This document shows positions 40,901-49,159 of a DNA stretch of 64,000 nucleotides, piece after piece. The DNA lies in NCBI RefSeq assembly GCF_013348805.1, contig NZ_CP054690.1:3100001-3164000 (forward strand), written 5' to 3'. Source of the DNA: Rhodococcus sp. W8901 (GTDB taxonomy: Bacteria > Actinomycetota > Actinomycetes > Mycobacteriales > Mycobacteriaceae). The number at the start of each line of letters is the position of its first letter. Position 1 is the stretch's first letter. Below the pieces are notes generated by a model. That model was not told where the DNA came from. It saw nothing but the letters and a program-made list of their open reading frames with translations, and did not search any database. Made by a program: the position numbers and the translations under genes.

Positions 40901-41662
40901 CTGGGACTGCACACACAGGAGATCGCCCGTTGGAAGGAGGTCAGTCGCAGAATGTTCGTCCCCTTCCACGACGGAGTCATCAGCCAGTTCGAGGGGTACG
41001 GCCAGCTGGCCGAACTGGATTGGGAACGCTACCGCCGGCGCTACCCTGACATCCAGCGCCTCGACCGCATCCTCGAGGCGGAGGGCGACGACGTCAACTG
41101 CTATCGCGCTTCCAAGCAGGCCGACGTCCTCATGCTGTTCTACCTGCTGTCCGCCGACGAGCTACGCGAGCTGCTCGAAGGACTTGGATACGAGTTCCCC
41201 GGCGAGAACATCCCCCGGACCATCGACTACTACCTGACGCGCACGACGCACGGCTCGACGCTGAGCAGCGTCGTCCACTCGTGGGTGTTGGCTCGAGCGA
41301 ATCGGAGCCAGGCAATGGAGTTCTTCGACCGAGTACTCAAATCGGATATCGCGGACATCCAGGGTGGTACTACGTCGGAGGGTATCCACCTCGCCGCGAT
41401 GGCCGGCAGTGTCGATCTGGTCCAACGCTGCTTCTCCGGGCTGGAGACCCGCGGTGATCGACTCGTGTTCTCCCCGCTCTGGCCCGAATCCCTCGGCACA
41501 CTGGAGTTTCCCGTCTTCTACCGCGGGCACCGTCTGCTGGTGCAAATCAGTGGGCGACGGGTGCAGGTCAGCGCTGGGGCCGGCACCCAGCCTGCGATCG
41601 AGATCGAGTGCCGCGGCCGGGTGGCGGAACTTCATCCAGGATCCACTGTCACATTGAGTTGA
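37967..41662 (+). CDS. otsB1: three-domain trehalose-phosphatase / GH65 protein (OtsB1-like)
   Basis: The 1,231-residue protein joins a short HAD-like domain (about 1-180, with DFDGV at 17-21), a trehalose-6-phosphate phosphatase HAD domain (about 185-425; DFDGT at 192-196, GDDLTDEDAF at 373-382), and a family 65 glycoside phosphorylase domain (about 441-1231). The GH65 acid sits in GVIGPDEFH (Glu 930), and THGSTLSS and TTSEGIHL match the phosphate-binding loops. M. tuberculosis Rv2006 (OtsB1) has the same plan at about 1,327 residues. Here the first HAD domain is short and lacks a clear second half. Role: probably disaccharide phosphorolysis or trehalose metabolism. ATG with a weak ribosome site. 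Confidence 0.88.
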   Translation: MTRFEIDPRRIDAVIVDFDGVTPPRRESAVGTDQTTALESTVALVRGLQAIGVGTAVVSSGPRWAQVLDSGGLGDLVSVGTDTATTGGATPPAPAAAARRLGSPPARAAVIVGSAASASAARSAGFALVIGVAPDSRSAELHRAGANVVVAETDQIGIRTHDRRMSEIPNALTSRHQASAILRTRRPAVFLDFDGTLAPIVNDPAAAVPVAGMTTELTRLARYCPLAVISGRDLSDIQARVGVPGIWYAGSHGFELTGPDGQYYRNEAASAAVADLERVAEALRKRIGAVPGILVEHKRFGVAVHHRNVESDRVEEVVAAVHEVAASESRLRISNGRMVTELQPDVDWDKGQALLWVLEHIEGATELLPVFVGDDLTDEDAFDAVADTGVGIVVRHGEHGDRRSAAQFSVDSPEEVRELLQRLADLLGSDPSTTPPPGDPWTVFFEGYDPSTEKLREVMCAVGNGYFATRGCAPETAAGVVHYPGTYAAGVFNRLRDDIGGNLIENESMVNLPNWLPVTFRIEDGQWFDIDTSDLLEYRQYLDLRRAVLTRRFRFRDEAGRVTSVVQRRFVAMHFPHACALETTIVPENWSGRIEFRSALDGAVQNTLVERYRRLDGKHLTPMHATAVSDDTVLLVVQTNKSRIPVAMAARSTVWRDHERVESVSRRLDVDGRIGHDIAVEAASGEPVTLEKMVTVFTGHDHATSEPGDAAIRWLDRLPRFDAVLDGHVMAWAHLWDSVGIELEGHGHALRIVRLHLLQMLQTVSPNTADLDAGVPARGLHGEAYRGHIFWDELFVFPVLNLRLPTLTRSLLRYRHRRLREARRAAIEAGRTGAMFPWQSGSDGREESQQLHLNPISGRWIPDPSRRQHHVGIAIAYNVWQYYQVTGDLEFLIAFGAEMLMEIARFYAGLASYDGARGRYTIRGVIGPDEFHSGYPGAPFDGVDNNAYTNVMSVWVLLRAIEALELLPLQIRSDLMQALGLHTQEIARWKEVSRRMFVPFHDGVISQFEGYGQLAELDWERYRRRYPDIQRLDRILEAEGDDVNCYRASKQADVLMLFYLLSADELRELLEGLGYEFPGENIPRTIDYYLTRTTHGSTLSSVVHSWVLARANRSQAMEFFDRVLKSDIADIQGGTTSEGIHLAAMAGSVDLVQRCFSGLETRGDRLVFSPLWPESLGTLEFPVFYRGHRLLVQISGRRVQVSAGAGTQPAIEIECRGRVAELHPGSTVTLS

Positions 41663-41794
41663 GCCCGCACGCTGGAGAACCCGGTAAACAGGTGCTCGGC
41701 GACAACCGAACCCGCCCGGCGGCCGCCGACTTTCCATGCCGGATGGGAGCAGTCTGGATACGGTGGAAGTCGAACCTAGGTTGGGAGGCCGTCC

Positions 41795-42637
41795 ATGATC
41801 GTTCGCCGAATTGCCCGCCCGTTACTGTCCACCGTGTTCATCGCCGGTGGAATCGATTCCCTGCGAAGCCCGGCACCGAAAGCGCAGGCCGCCGGCCCGT
41901 TTCTGGAGAAGAGTGTCGAGACGTTGCCGGCCGCGGTGACCCAGCGGGTCCCGTCCGACCCTGAAACCCTCGTGAAGATCAACGCCGCGGTCCAGATCGG
42001 TGCCGGCGCGATGCTGGCGCTCGGCAAGGCGCCACGTGCGTCGTCGCTCGTCCTCGCCGGAACACTGGTCCCGACGACGCTCGCCGGACACGACTTCTGG
42101 AACGTCGACGATCCGCAGCAGCGCGCGATGCAACGCATGCAGTTCTTCAAGAACATGACGATGCTCGGTGGGCTACTGATCGCGGCCGTCGACACCGAGG
42201 GCAAACCGTCGCTCGGGTGGCGCGGACGTCGGGCGGCCCGAAAGGCGCAGGCCAAGGTCGCTGACGCCGTCTCGACCAACGGCGAGACCGACCACGCCCT
42301 GGCCGTCGTGTCGGACCGAGCGCGGACCGCGGCAGAACAGGCCGGCGAACGCAGCGGTGAACTGCTCGACGCCGCCCGTCAGCGCGGCGCGGTGCTTGCA
42401 CACCTCGCCAGGGAGCGTGGCACCGAACTCACCGAGGTCGCCCGTGAACGGGGGCCCGTGCTCGCCGAGTTGGCCAAGGAGCGCGGCACCGAGTTCGCCC
42501 AGCTTGCCCGCGAGCGCGGCACCGAGTGGGCCGCGACGGCCAGCGAGCAGGGTGAGGTTCTGAGCCGGCGGGCACGGAAGCAGGCCGAGCGGGCACTTGC
42601 CACCGCGCGGGCGAAGGCCGCCGAACTCCAGGACTGA
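41795..42637 (+). CDS. DoxX-family membrane protein with 11-residue repeat tail
   Basis: Residues 1 to about 135 look like DoxX: hydrophobic segments near 10-22, 63-77, 83-97 and 121-132, with GHDFWN in a loop. From residue 179 to 277 the chain is built of nine consecutive 11-residue units close to L-A-x-L-A-R-E-R-G-T-E, without gaps, rich in Ala, Arg and Glu. That gives a long amphipathic helix or right-handed coiled coil on the cytoplasmic side. DoxX proteins are linked to redox defence. The ATG has GGGAGG six bases upstream. The repeat tail is the unusual part. Confidence 0.85.
   Translation: MIVRRIARPLLSTVFIAGGIDSLRSPAPKAQAAGPFLEKSVETLPAAVTQRVPSDPETLVKINAAVQIGAGAMLALGKAPRASSLVLAGTLVPTTLAGHDFWNVDDPQQRAMQRMQFFKNMTMLGGLLIAAVDTEGKPSLGWRGRRAARKAQAKVADAVSTNGETDHALAVVSDRARTAAEQAGERSGELLDAARQRGAVLAHLARERGTELTEVARERGPVLAELAKERGTEFAQLARERGTEWAATASEQGEVLSRRARKQAERALATARAKAAELQD
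42329..42625 (+). repeat. nine 33-base in-frame repeats coding 11-residue units
   Basis: Units begin at residues 179, 190, 201, 212, 223, 234, 245, 256 and 267 of the DoxX-like protein. Units 3, 5 and 6 are near-identical (LAHLARERGTE, LAELAKERGTE, FAQLARERGTE), and outer copies are more diverged, the usual sign of growth by duplication in the middle. Confidence 0.85.
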
Positions 42638-42685
42638 CCCAGCACACCGGCTCGGAAACTCACACCGTCAAGCGAGGTGATGACG

Positions 42686-42964
42686 ATGCCCACGAATCGC
42701 GCGAACGATTCGGACCCGCATCTGAAGGACCCGGAGCTGTACGAAAAGCTCAGGGACGAATGCGAATCCAAGGAGAAGGCAGCGCGGATCTCCAACGCCA
42801 GCGCGAACGAGGGCAGGTCCTCGGTGGGCCACAAAGGTGGCAAGGCCGAGAACTACGAGGACCGCACCGTCGACGAGTTGCGGGAGCGTGCCAAGGAACT
42901 CGGAATCACCGGATACTCGTCGATGAACAAGTCCGAACTGATCTCCGAGCTCCGCAACCACTGA
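42686..42964 (+). CDS. small protein with Rho-N/SAP-like C-terminal motif
   Basis: The 92-residue protein is highly charged. Its last 35 residues ([20 protein letters not shown], then [13 protein letters not shown]) match the SAP/Rho N-terminal-like helix-extension-helix that binds nucleic acid. The first half ([20 protein letters not shown]) is helical and resembles a plasmid-stabilisation-type or DUF7218 segment. The ATG at 42686 has GAGG eight bases upstream; two earlier starts overlap that site. It follows the DoxX-like gene by 48 bases, perhaps in one transcript. Confidence 0.8.
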   Translation: MPTNRANDSDPHLKDPELYEKLRDECESKEKAARISNASANEGRSSVGHKGGKAENYEDRTVDELRERAKELGITGYSSMNKSELISELRNH

Positions 42965-43144
42965 CGCCCGCAAGTACCGGGAAGCGAACTCACGTCGGAT
43001 GGGCGGTGAGAAGGTCGTCGCGCAGGTCCTTGTCCAACGTGACACGGACGAGCGCCGACGCCGGCGGCGCCGCCTGACCGCCCGGCGCGAGCTCGCCCAG
43101 CCGCGCCACATCCGCGGGTTCGACGGCCTCCCGATCCGAGCCGG

Positions 43145-44596
43145 TCACCCGCGCGGGCCATTCTCCGCCGGCGCCGTGCGGATCAGCTTCCGATTTGCGA
43201 ACTCGAACAATCCGAGGTCGCCCAACTCCCGCCCGAATCCGGAACTCTTGACGCCGCCGAACGGCAGTTCCGGTTCGGTCGAAGTGGGGCGGTTGATCCA
43301 CACCATGCCGCTGCCGATCCGGTCCGCGACCGCGCGGGCGCGATCAGGATCCGATCCGAAGACGGCGCCACCGAGCCCGTATCGGGTCGAGTTGGCGAGT
43401 TCCACGGCCTCGTCCTCGTCGGCCACGCGATAGACCACTGCGACCGGACCGAACAACTCCTCCTCGAAGGCACGCATTCCGCGCGTCACATCTGTGAGCA
43501 CCGTCGCCTCGACGAAGGCTCCCTGTCCGTCCGGTCCACGGTTCTCGGGGCGGCCGCCACCCGCCGCGACGGTGGCCCCCTTGTCCAGGGCGTCGTCGAT
43601 CTGCTCGAGCAGTGTCTGTGCCGCGTCCTCCGACGACAGCGGCGCCAGCGTGGTCCCCGGGTCCGACGGATCCCCGACCACGAGGTCATCGAAACGCCGG
43701 GCCAGTCCGGCCACGAAATCGTCGCAGATCGCGTCCGGGACGATGAACCGCTTCGCCGAGACACAGCTCTGACCGGCGTTGAGGATCCGGGCGGCCGCCG
43801 CGGCGTCCAAGGTGCCGCCGAGGTCGTCGGCGTCGAGGACGACGAACGGGTCGCTGCCACCGAGTTCGAGGACACACTTCTTGAGGTGCCGTCCGGCGAT
43901 CTCCCCCAGCGACGCCCCCGCAGCCTCGCTGCCAGTGAGCGAAGCACCCTGCACCGCCGGGTGCGCGATCACACGTTCCACGTCCGAGACGTTCAGGTAG
44001 AGGTTGGTGTAGACGCCCTCGGGTGCACCGGCGTCGGAGAACAACCGCTCGAGTTCGTGAGCGGTCTGCGCGCACGAACTGGCGTGCTTGAGCAGCACCA
44101 CGTTGCCGAGGAGCAGATTGGGGGCCGCGAACCGCGCGACCTGGTAGAGCGGAAAGTTCCAGGGCTCGATTCCGAGGAGCACCCCGATCGGCTCGTTCAC
44201 CACCTCCGCCGTGCCGTCCGCGACGTCGATGCTGCGCGACCGGAGGAAGCCCGGACCACGCTGCGCGTAGTAGCCGACGATGTCCGCCGCGATGTCCACC
44301 TCGGCACGGCTTTCTTCGATCAGTTTGCCCATCTCCCGGGTGACGAGTCCGGCCAGTTCGTCCTTTCGTTCGCGCATCAGCTCGGCGGCACGGGTCAGGA
44401 CCTGCGCTCGTCGTTCGACCGGCAGCGCGCGCCACCCGTCGAAGGCGTCGGCCGCCCGGTCGACGACCGCGTCCACCTGTTCACCGGCCAGATACGGGTA
44501 CTCGGCAATCGTCCGGCCGGTGTACGGGTCGACGGTGTGGAACGGCCCTGCACCGGGCCCGGATGTGCCGGTGTGCTGCGTGCTCGTCGAGGTCAT
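43145..44596 (-). CDS. NAD(P)-dependent aldehyde dehydrogenase (succinate-semialdehyde type)
   Basis: The 483-residue enzyme has the full ALDH set: [19 protein letters not shown] for cofactor binding, [16 protein letters not shown] with the general base Glu, [12 protein letters not shown] with the catalytic Cys, and [12 protein letters not shown]. The ELGGSDPF wording is the GabD1/GabD2 form seen in actinobacterial succinate-semialdehyde dehydrogenases, but related enzymes act on other aldehydes. AAGGAG stands five bases before the ATG. No aminotransferase neighbour supports a GABA pathway here. Confidence 0.9.
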   Translation of the reverse strand: MTSTSTQHTGTSGPGAGPFHTVDPYTGRTIAEYPYLAGEQVDAVVDRAADAFDGWRALPVERRAQVLTRAAELMRERKDELAGLVTREMGKLIEESRAEVDIAADIVGYYAQRGPGFLRSRSIDVADGTAEVVNEPIGVLLGIEPWNFPLYQVARFAAPNLLLGNVVLLKHASSCAQTAHELERLFSDAGAPEGVYTNLYLNVSDVERVIAHPAVQGASLTGSEAAGASLGEIAGRHLKKCVLELGGSDPFVVLDADDLGGTLDAAAAARILNAGQSCVSAKRFIVPDAICDDFVAGLARRFDDLVVGDPSDPGTTLAPLSSEDAAQTLLEQIDDALDKGATVAAGGGRPENRGPDGQGAFVEATVLTDVTRGMRAFEEELFGPVAVVYRVADEDEAVELANSTRYGLGGAVFGSDPDRARAVADRIGSGMVWINRPTSTEPELPFGGVKSSGFGRELGDLGLFEFANRKLIRTAPAENGPRG

Positions 44597-44771
44597 GGCC
44601 TCTCCTTCTGTTCGACAGCTACGACAGCAGTACCCCCGAACACGGTCCGCTAAGCCTCGAGCACAGACGGGCGCGACACCGGCCCGATCTCACCTGGGAT
44701 TCTGCGGCGGACGAGCGGGCGCACTAGACTGCTTGGGCGCTTTTCTGCCGTTCCCGAACCTAGGAGACCTC

Positions 44772-47054
44772 TTGTCGGACGAGGCCCGTGTGCACCCCGA
44801 ACTCGAACACGAGCAGGGGTACGTGACGATGCTCTACGAACGTCTCGACGGTCTCCGCGAATACGCGTCGAACCGCCTCGGCCGGGTTCTCCTCGAGACC
44901 GGCGGGACACCGCAGGCTCGCAGCGAACGCGAATCGTTCACCCAGATGTACACCGAGGACATCGCCCGCTACGACGCCGCCGAGAACGGTCTGTGTTTCG
45001 GTCGCATCGACGTCGACGACGAGCCGCGGTATGTGGGTCGCGTCGGCATCCTCGACGAGGCCGACGACTACGAGACCCTGCTGCTCGACTGGCGTGCTCC
45101 CCTCGCGCGTCCCTTCTATCTCGCCACTCCGGCGGCGCCCGAGGGGGTGACGCGGCGACGACACATCCGCAGCCGCAGCCGGACCGTCACCTCCATCAAC
45201 GACGAGTACCTCGACCTCGCCGCCGCCGAGGCGAACGGTGACGGCGCGGGGGCCGGTGGTGTCGCCGGCGAGAGCGCGCTGTTGTCCGCGCTCAACGCCG
45301 CGCGGACCGGCCAGATGCACGACATCGTCGAGACCATCCAGAGCGAGCAGGACGCCATCATCCGGTCGACCCACAAGAGTGTGCTCGTGGTTCAGGGTGG
45401 TCCGGGAACCGGCAAGACCGCGGTGGCGCTGCACCGGGCCGCGTACCTGCTCTACACCTATCGGCAGCAACTCGAGAAGGCCGGTGTCCTCATCATCGGT
45501 CCCAACGCCACGTTCCTCGACTACATCAGCCAGGTGCTGCCGTCGCTCGGCGAAACCGGCGTACTGCTCTCGACGATCGGCGACCTGTACCCCGGCGTCC
45601 GGGCCACCCGAGAGGATTCGCTCGATGCGGGCACGCTCAAGGGCTCGCTCGCGATGATCGACGTGCTGAAGAAGGCGGTTCGCGACCGCCAGGAGGTTCC
45701 GACGGCGCCGATCGAACTACGCTTCGATACCTACCCGATCACGCTGGACCGCAAGATCGTCACCCGCGCCCGCGGACGGGCCCGGTCGTCGAGGCGCCCG
45801 CACAACCTGGCGCGTCCGATCTTCGTGTCCGCGGCCATCGAGGCACTCGCCGATCAGCTCGGGGCCACCCTCGGCGCCAACATCGTCGACGGCGGCAACC
45901 TGCTCAGTCGCGACGACATCGCCGACATGCGGGACGAGATGCGTGAGGACCCGTCGATCATGTCGGCGCTCGACGGACTGTGGCCCGACCTGACGCCGCA
46001 ACAGGTGCTGACGGACCTGCTCCGCTCCCCCGAGCGGTTGGCGTCGGCGGCACCCGAGCTCACCGAAGACGAGCGGGCGGTCCTCCTCCGCACCGAGGGC
46101 ATCGGGTTCAGCGACGCAGACGCTCCGCTTCTCGACGAGCTGGCCGAACTGCTCGGTGTCGACGACGCCGCGGAACGCGAACGCGCGCAGCGACGCTGGC
46201 GGGCGCAGATCGCCGATGCACAGGGTGCGCTGGACATCCTCACCGGCTCCGCGCCGCAGGACCTCGAGGATGATCTGGACCCCGAGATCCTCATGGCCTA
46301 CGACCTCATCGACGCCAGCCAGCTCGCGGAACGCCAGGATCGCGGCCATCACCAGACCACGGCCGAGCGCGCCGCCGGCGACCGGACCTGGACGTACGGA
46401 CACGTCATCGTCGACGAGGCGCAGGAATTGTCGGAGATGGCGTGGCGAATGCTCATGCGGCGCATCCCGAATCGGTGGATGACCCTCGTCGGAGACACCG
46501 CACAGACCGGCGATCCGGCGGGCAGCTCGTCGTGGCAGGACGTCCTGGGCCCCTATGTGGCGCAGCGCTGGAAACTGACCGAACTCACCGTCAACTACCG
46601 CACGCCCGCCGAGATCATGGAACTGGCCCACCGGGTACTCGAGGAGATCGACCCGAGCCAGACCGTGCCGCGGTCGGTGCGCGAATCGGGGTTCGCCCCG
46701 TGGGCCGAAGAGGTTGACGAATCCGATCTCGTCGATGCGGTGCGACGCCGTGTCGCCGAGGAGACCGGACCCGGACTGACGGCGGTCCTCGCCGGACACC
46801 GCTTGGTCGAGGAGCTCGCCGACCTGCGGTCGGATTCGGTCAGCGTCCTCACGGTCAAGGACGCGAAGGGGCTCGAGTTCGACGCGGTCCTCATCGTCGA
46901 GCCCGAGGATCTGCTGGACGAATCGCCGCGCGGACTGAACGACCTCTACGTCGCACTGACGCGTGCGACGCAACGACTCGGCATCGTGCACGCACGGCCT
47001 CTGCCGGCCGTCCTGGGCCCCCTCGACGCGTCGATCGTCATCTCCGGAAGCTGA
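44772..47054 (+). CDS. helR: HelD/HelR-like RNA polymerase recycling ATPase
   Basis: The 760-residue superfamily 1 helicase-like protein has Walker A GGPGTGKT at 209-216, Walker B HVIVDEAQ, the Q/YRTPAEI region and a C-terminal ALTRATQRLGI. An N-terminal arm with GRIDVD and DWRAPLARPFY is the UvrD-unlike signature of HelD proteins that pry RNA polymerase off DNA. Actinobacterial HelR members also displace rifamycins and confer resistance. Start is TTG at 44772, with AGGAGA five bases upstream; the frame is open 490 bases further, into the divergent aldehyde dehydrogenase, but that part is not conserved. TAGACT at 44725-44730 may be the -10. I saw no clear rifamycin-associated element. Confidence 0.87.
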   Translation: MSDEARVHPELEHEQGYVTMLYERLDGLREYASNRLGRVLLETGGTPQARSERESFTQMYTEDIARYDAAENGLCFGRIDVDDEPRYVGRVGILDEADDYETLLLDWRAPLARPFYLATPAAPEGVTRRRHIRSRSRTVTSINDEYLDLAAAEANGDGAGAGGVAGESALLSALNAARTGQMHDIVETIQSEQDAIIRSTHKSVLVVQGGPGTGKTAVALHRAAYLLYTYRQQLEKAGVLIIGPNATFLDYISQVLPSLGETGVLLSTIGDLYPGVRATREDSLDAGTLKGSLAMIDVLKKAVRDRQEVPTAPIELRFDTYPITLDRKIVTRARGRARSSRRPHNLARPIFVSAAIEALADQLGATLGANIVDGGNLLSRDDIADMRDEMREDPSIMSALDGLWPDLTPQQVLTDLLRSPERLASAAPELTEDERAVLLRTEGIGFSDADAPLLDELAELLGVDDAAERERAQRRWRAQIADAQGALDILTGSAPQDLEDDLDPEILMAYDLIDASQLAERQDRGHHQTTAERAAGDRTWTYGHVIVDEAQELSEMAWRMLMRRIPNRWMTLVGDTAQTGDPAGSSSWQDVLGPYVAQRWKLTELTVNYRTPAEIMELAHRVLEEIDPSQTVPRSVRESGFAPWAEEVDESDLVDAVRRRVAEETGPGLTAVLAGHRLVEELADLRSDSVSVLTVKDAKGLEFDAVLIVEPEDLLDESPRGLNDLYVALTRATQRLGIVHARPLPAVLGPLDASIVISGS

Positions 47055-47173
47055 TCGTCGAACCGGCTCTCCCCGACGGAACCGAAGCGGTACGGTGCCT
47101 AGGGCGCCGAGCCGCTCGGCGCCGTCGATGCAACGGCGGATCCCATCAGACGGCCCAGTAGACGGGAAGAATC

Positions 47174-47602
47174 GTGTCCACTCCGACCTCGCTCCGACGC
47201 GGTCTGCGCTCGGTGATGGCAGGTGTGATCGGAGCCGTCGGGATCGTATCCTCGGTCACCGCATGTGGGGCGCCGGCAGCCTCCGACAGCGCAGCGGCGG
47301 CAACGGAAACGGTCACGACCACACCGGCGTCGGAACCCGCGACGACCGCTTCCGACGCCCGCACGGCCCGCTATGCGCGAGCGGTCCTCGCTGGCGGGTT
47401 TCCGCCGGTGGTCCCGGATCCGACGCTGTTCGCCGTCGGCGAGGGGGTGTGCCGGCAGCTGGCCGCCGGCACACCCGACTCGGTGGTCCTCGAACAGCTC
47501 CGCCCGGTGAGCGACTATGCCGCCAGCCTCTCCGGCGGTGCGCTGACCGGCGAGAGCGCCGCGCAACTGCTGCTGAGCGCCGCTCGCACCGACTTCTGCT
47601 GA
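47174..47602 (+). CDS. secreted lipoprotein, DUF732-like
   Basis: The 142-residue precursor has a twin-arginine-free signal (LRRGLRSVMAGVIGAVGIV) and a lipobox ending SSVTAC at about residue 31, so it should be lipid-anchored outside the membrane. A Thr/Ala-rich linker follows, then a helical domain of about 80 residues with FAVGEGVCRQLAAG and a final FC; the two cysteines may pair, as in mycobacterial DUF732 proteins. GTG start. It converges with the universal stress gene, 10 bases apart. Confidence 0.75.
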   Translation: MSTPTSLRRGLRSVMAGVIGAVGIVSSVTACGAPAASDSAAAATETVTTTPASEPATTASDARTARYARAVLAGGFPPVVPDPTLFAVGEGVCRQLAAGTPDSVVLEQLRPVSDYAASLSGGALTGESAAQLLLSAARTDFC

Positions 47603-47612
47603 ACGCGGCCGA

Positions 47613-48065
47613 TCAGCGCACGGTGTGCACGATCAGGACGTCCGACGTCGACTTGCGTGCGGCGTCGGACGGCACCGATCCGAGCAGGCGACCGGTGATG
47701 GTGTTGAGTCCGCGGTTGCCGACCACGAGAAGGTCTGCCTCGACCTCGTCGACGAGCGCGAGCAACGAGTCGACCGGCGCACCGACGACCGCGCGTTCGA
47801 CGATCTTCTTCGCGCCGGCCGCGACGGCCCGCTCGCGCGCGGTTCGCAGAATCTCGTAGGTGGGCGCCGATCCAGTCACCTGGTAGGCGTCCTCACGCAA
47901 CGTGTCCTGCGCCGCCTCCGTGTCCTTCGGATCGGCCGGGTAGTACGCGCACGCGATCACCAACTCCGCATCGGCAGCGCCCGCGAGAGCCGCAGCCTTG
48001 TCGACAGCACGAAACGACGAATCCGATCCATCGGTTCCGACGACGACGGTCCGGTAGGCGGTCAT
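47613..48065 (-). CDS. universal stress protein (UspA family)
   Basis: The 150-residue protein starts TAYRTVVVGTDGSDSS and carries the nucleotide-binding motif GNRGLNTITGRLLGSVPS (G-2x-G-9x-GS), so it should bind ATP or cyclic AMP. It is the clear match of M. tuberculosis Rv1636 (TB15.3), a cAMP-binding single-domain USP, and lies in the same neighbourhood. GGAGG precedes the ATG at 48065 by 5 bases; another ATG four bases upstream is out of frame. Confidence 0.92.
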   Translation of the reverse strand: MTAYRTVVVGTDGSDSSFRAVDKAAALAGAADAELVIACAYYPADPKDTEAAQDTLREDAYQVTGSAPTYEILRTARERAVAAGAKKIVERAVVGAPVDSLLALVDEVEADLLVVGNRGLNTITGRLLGSVPSDAARKSTSDVLIVHTVR

Positions 48066-48265
48066 TCATTCCTCCATGTGTGCAGTTGATCGAGGACGGT
48101 GGCTGCAGTGCCCTGTTCGACCGAGATCACCGTTCGCTGCGCTGACACTAGCCGTATCGACGCAGAACCAGGTGGAATTGCGGCACAACATGCTTCATCC
48201 CACGGTGGACGATCCACCCCTGGAACTCATTTCACCACGGGCGCCGTCGACCACGCACCATCCGG

Positions 48266-49138
48266 TCAGCGCGGCTCGCCGTAGCGCGGACCGAACAGGG
48301 TGTCAGGGAAGAGCCCGGACTCTCGGACGGTTCGTCGCCACGGCGCCGCGAGCTCGGCCAGCCGTGCCGCGCCGTCCTCGCCCAGGTGGGTCCACGGCGC
48401 CGAGGCCAGTTCGTCGGTGAGGTCCTCGACCACCTCACGTAGTTCTCGCCCGTCCTCCGTCAATCCGCCACGCTCGTCGAGCAGTTCGCGATCGCGCAGG
48501 CTCGACGCGGCGGCGTCCCACTGGCCTTGCGACCATCCGCGCCGGTTCTGGGCGAACTTCTTCTGGAATCCGATGCCGGTGGCGGTATGCGTGATCAGCG
48601 CGTCGAGGCCCCCGAGTCCGGCGGTCTGCAGTGCCGCCACGTGGCCGTCGCCGCGGTACTCGCGTAGCAACGTCAGTGCGTGCCACAGGACGAGGTGGGG
48701 CGTGTCGGGCCATTCGAGGGCCGCGTAGCCCGCGTACAGGGGCCGTCCGTCGACGCCCGGGATCCCCTGCGCCGCAATGGCTGCCAGCTGGGCCGCCTCC
48801 GACATCTCCGGCGATGCGGTGACCGCTTCTCCGAAGATCCTCCGGTAGGCGGCATCGACGCCGCGGTACCGCGCGTCGGTGATCTCCTCCGGTGCGGCGA
48901 GGGTCCAGGCCCGGGGGACGGCGTCACCGATGAGTTCGGGGTTGAAGTTGTAGAAGGTCGCGGCCACGACTCCGGCACCCACCGCCCCCATCGGTGCCGC
49001 GCGGCCCGCGAAGTAGGTCATTCGGCCGGATTCGAGCCCGACTCCGACGAGTTCCTGCTCCACCTCGGGGGTGAAGTAGGCGAGCGAGTGCAGCAGTTCG
49101 AGTGAGCGGGCGGTGCGTCCGGCGGCATGTGCGTCCAT
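48266..49138 (-). CDS. SCO6745-family helical protein
   Basis: The 290-residue protein matches the actinobacterial SCO6745 group: an N-terminal helical domain (HSLAYFTPEVEQELVGVGL, GYFAGRAAPMG-like stretch GRMTYFAGRAAPMGAV) and a C-terminal winged-helix-like half (FAQNRRGWSQGQWDAAASSL and GGLTEDGRELREVVED). No catalytic motif is known. It starts at ATG 49138, 21 bases after the uvrB stop and on the same strand, so it may share the uvrB transcript. Confidence 0.8.
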   Translation of the reverse strand: MDAHAAGRTARSLELLHSLAYFTPEVEQELVGVGLESGRMTYFAGRAAPMGAVGAGVVAATFYNFNPELIGDAVPRAWTLAAPEEITDARYRGVDAAYRRIFGEAVTASPEMSEAAQLAAIAAQGIPGVDGRPLYAGYAALEWPDTPHLVLWHALTLLREYRGDGHVAALQTAGLGGLDALITHTATGIGFQKKFAQNRRGWSQGQWDAAASSLRDRELLDERGGLTEDGRELREVVEDLTDELASAPWTHLGEDGAARLAELAAPWRRTVRESGLFPDTLFGPRYGEPR

Positions 49139-49159
49139 GACCGAGAACGTTAGTGGGCG

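Noticed and set aside
44280-44771. N-terminal extension of the HelR-like frame
   Set aside because: It overlaps the divergent aldehyde dehydrogenase and its own promoter; the TTG at 44772 has a proper ribosome site and family N-terminus.
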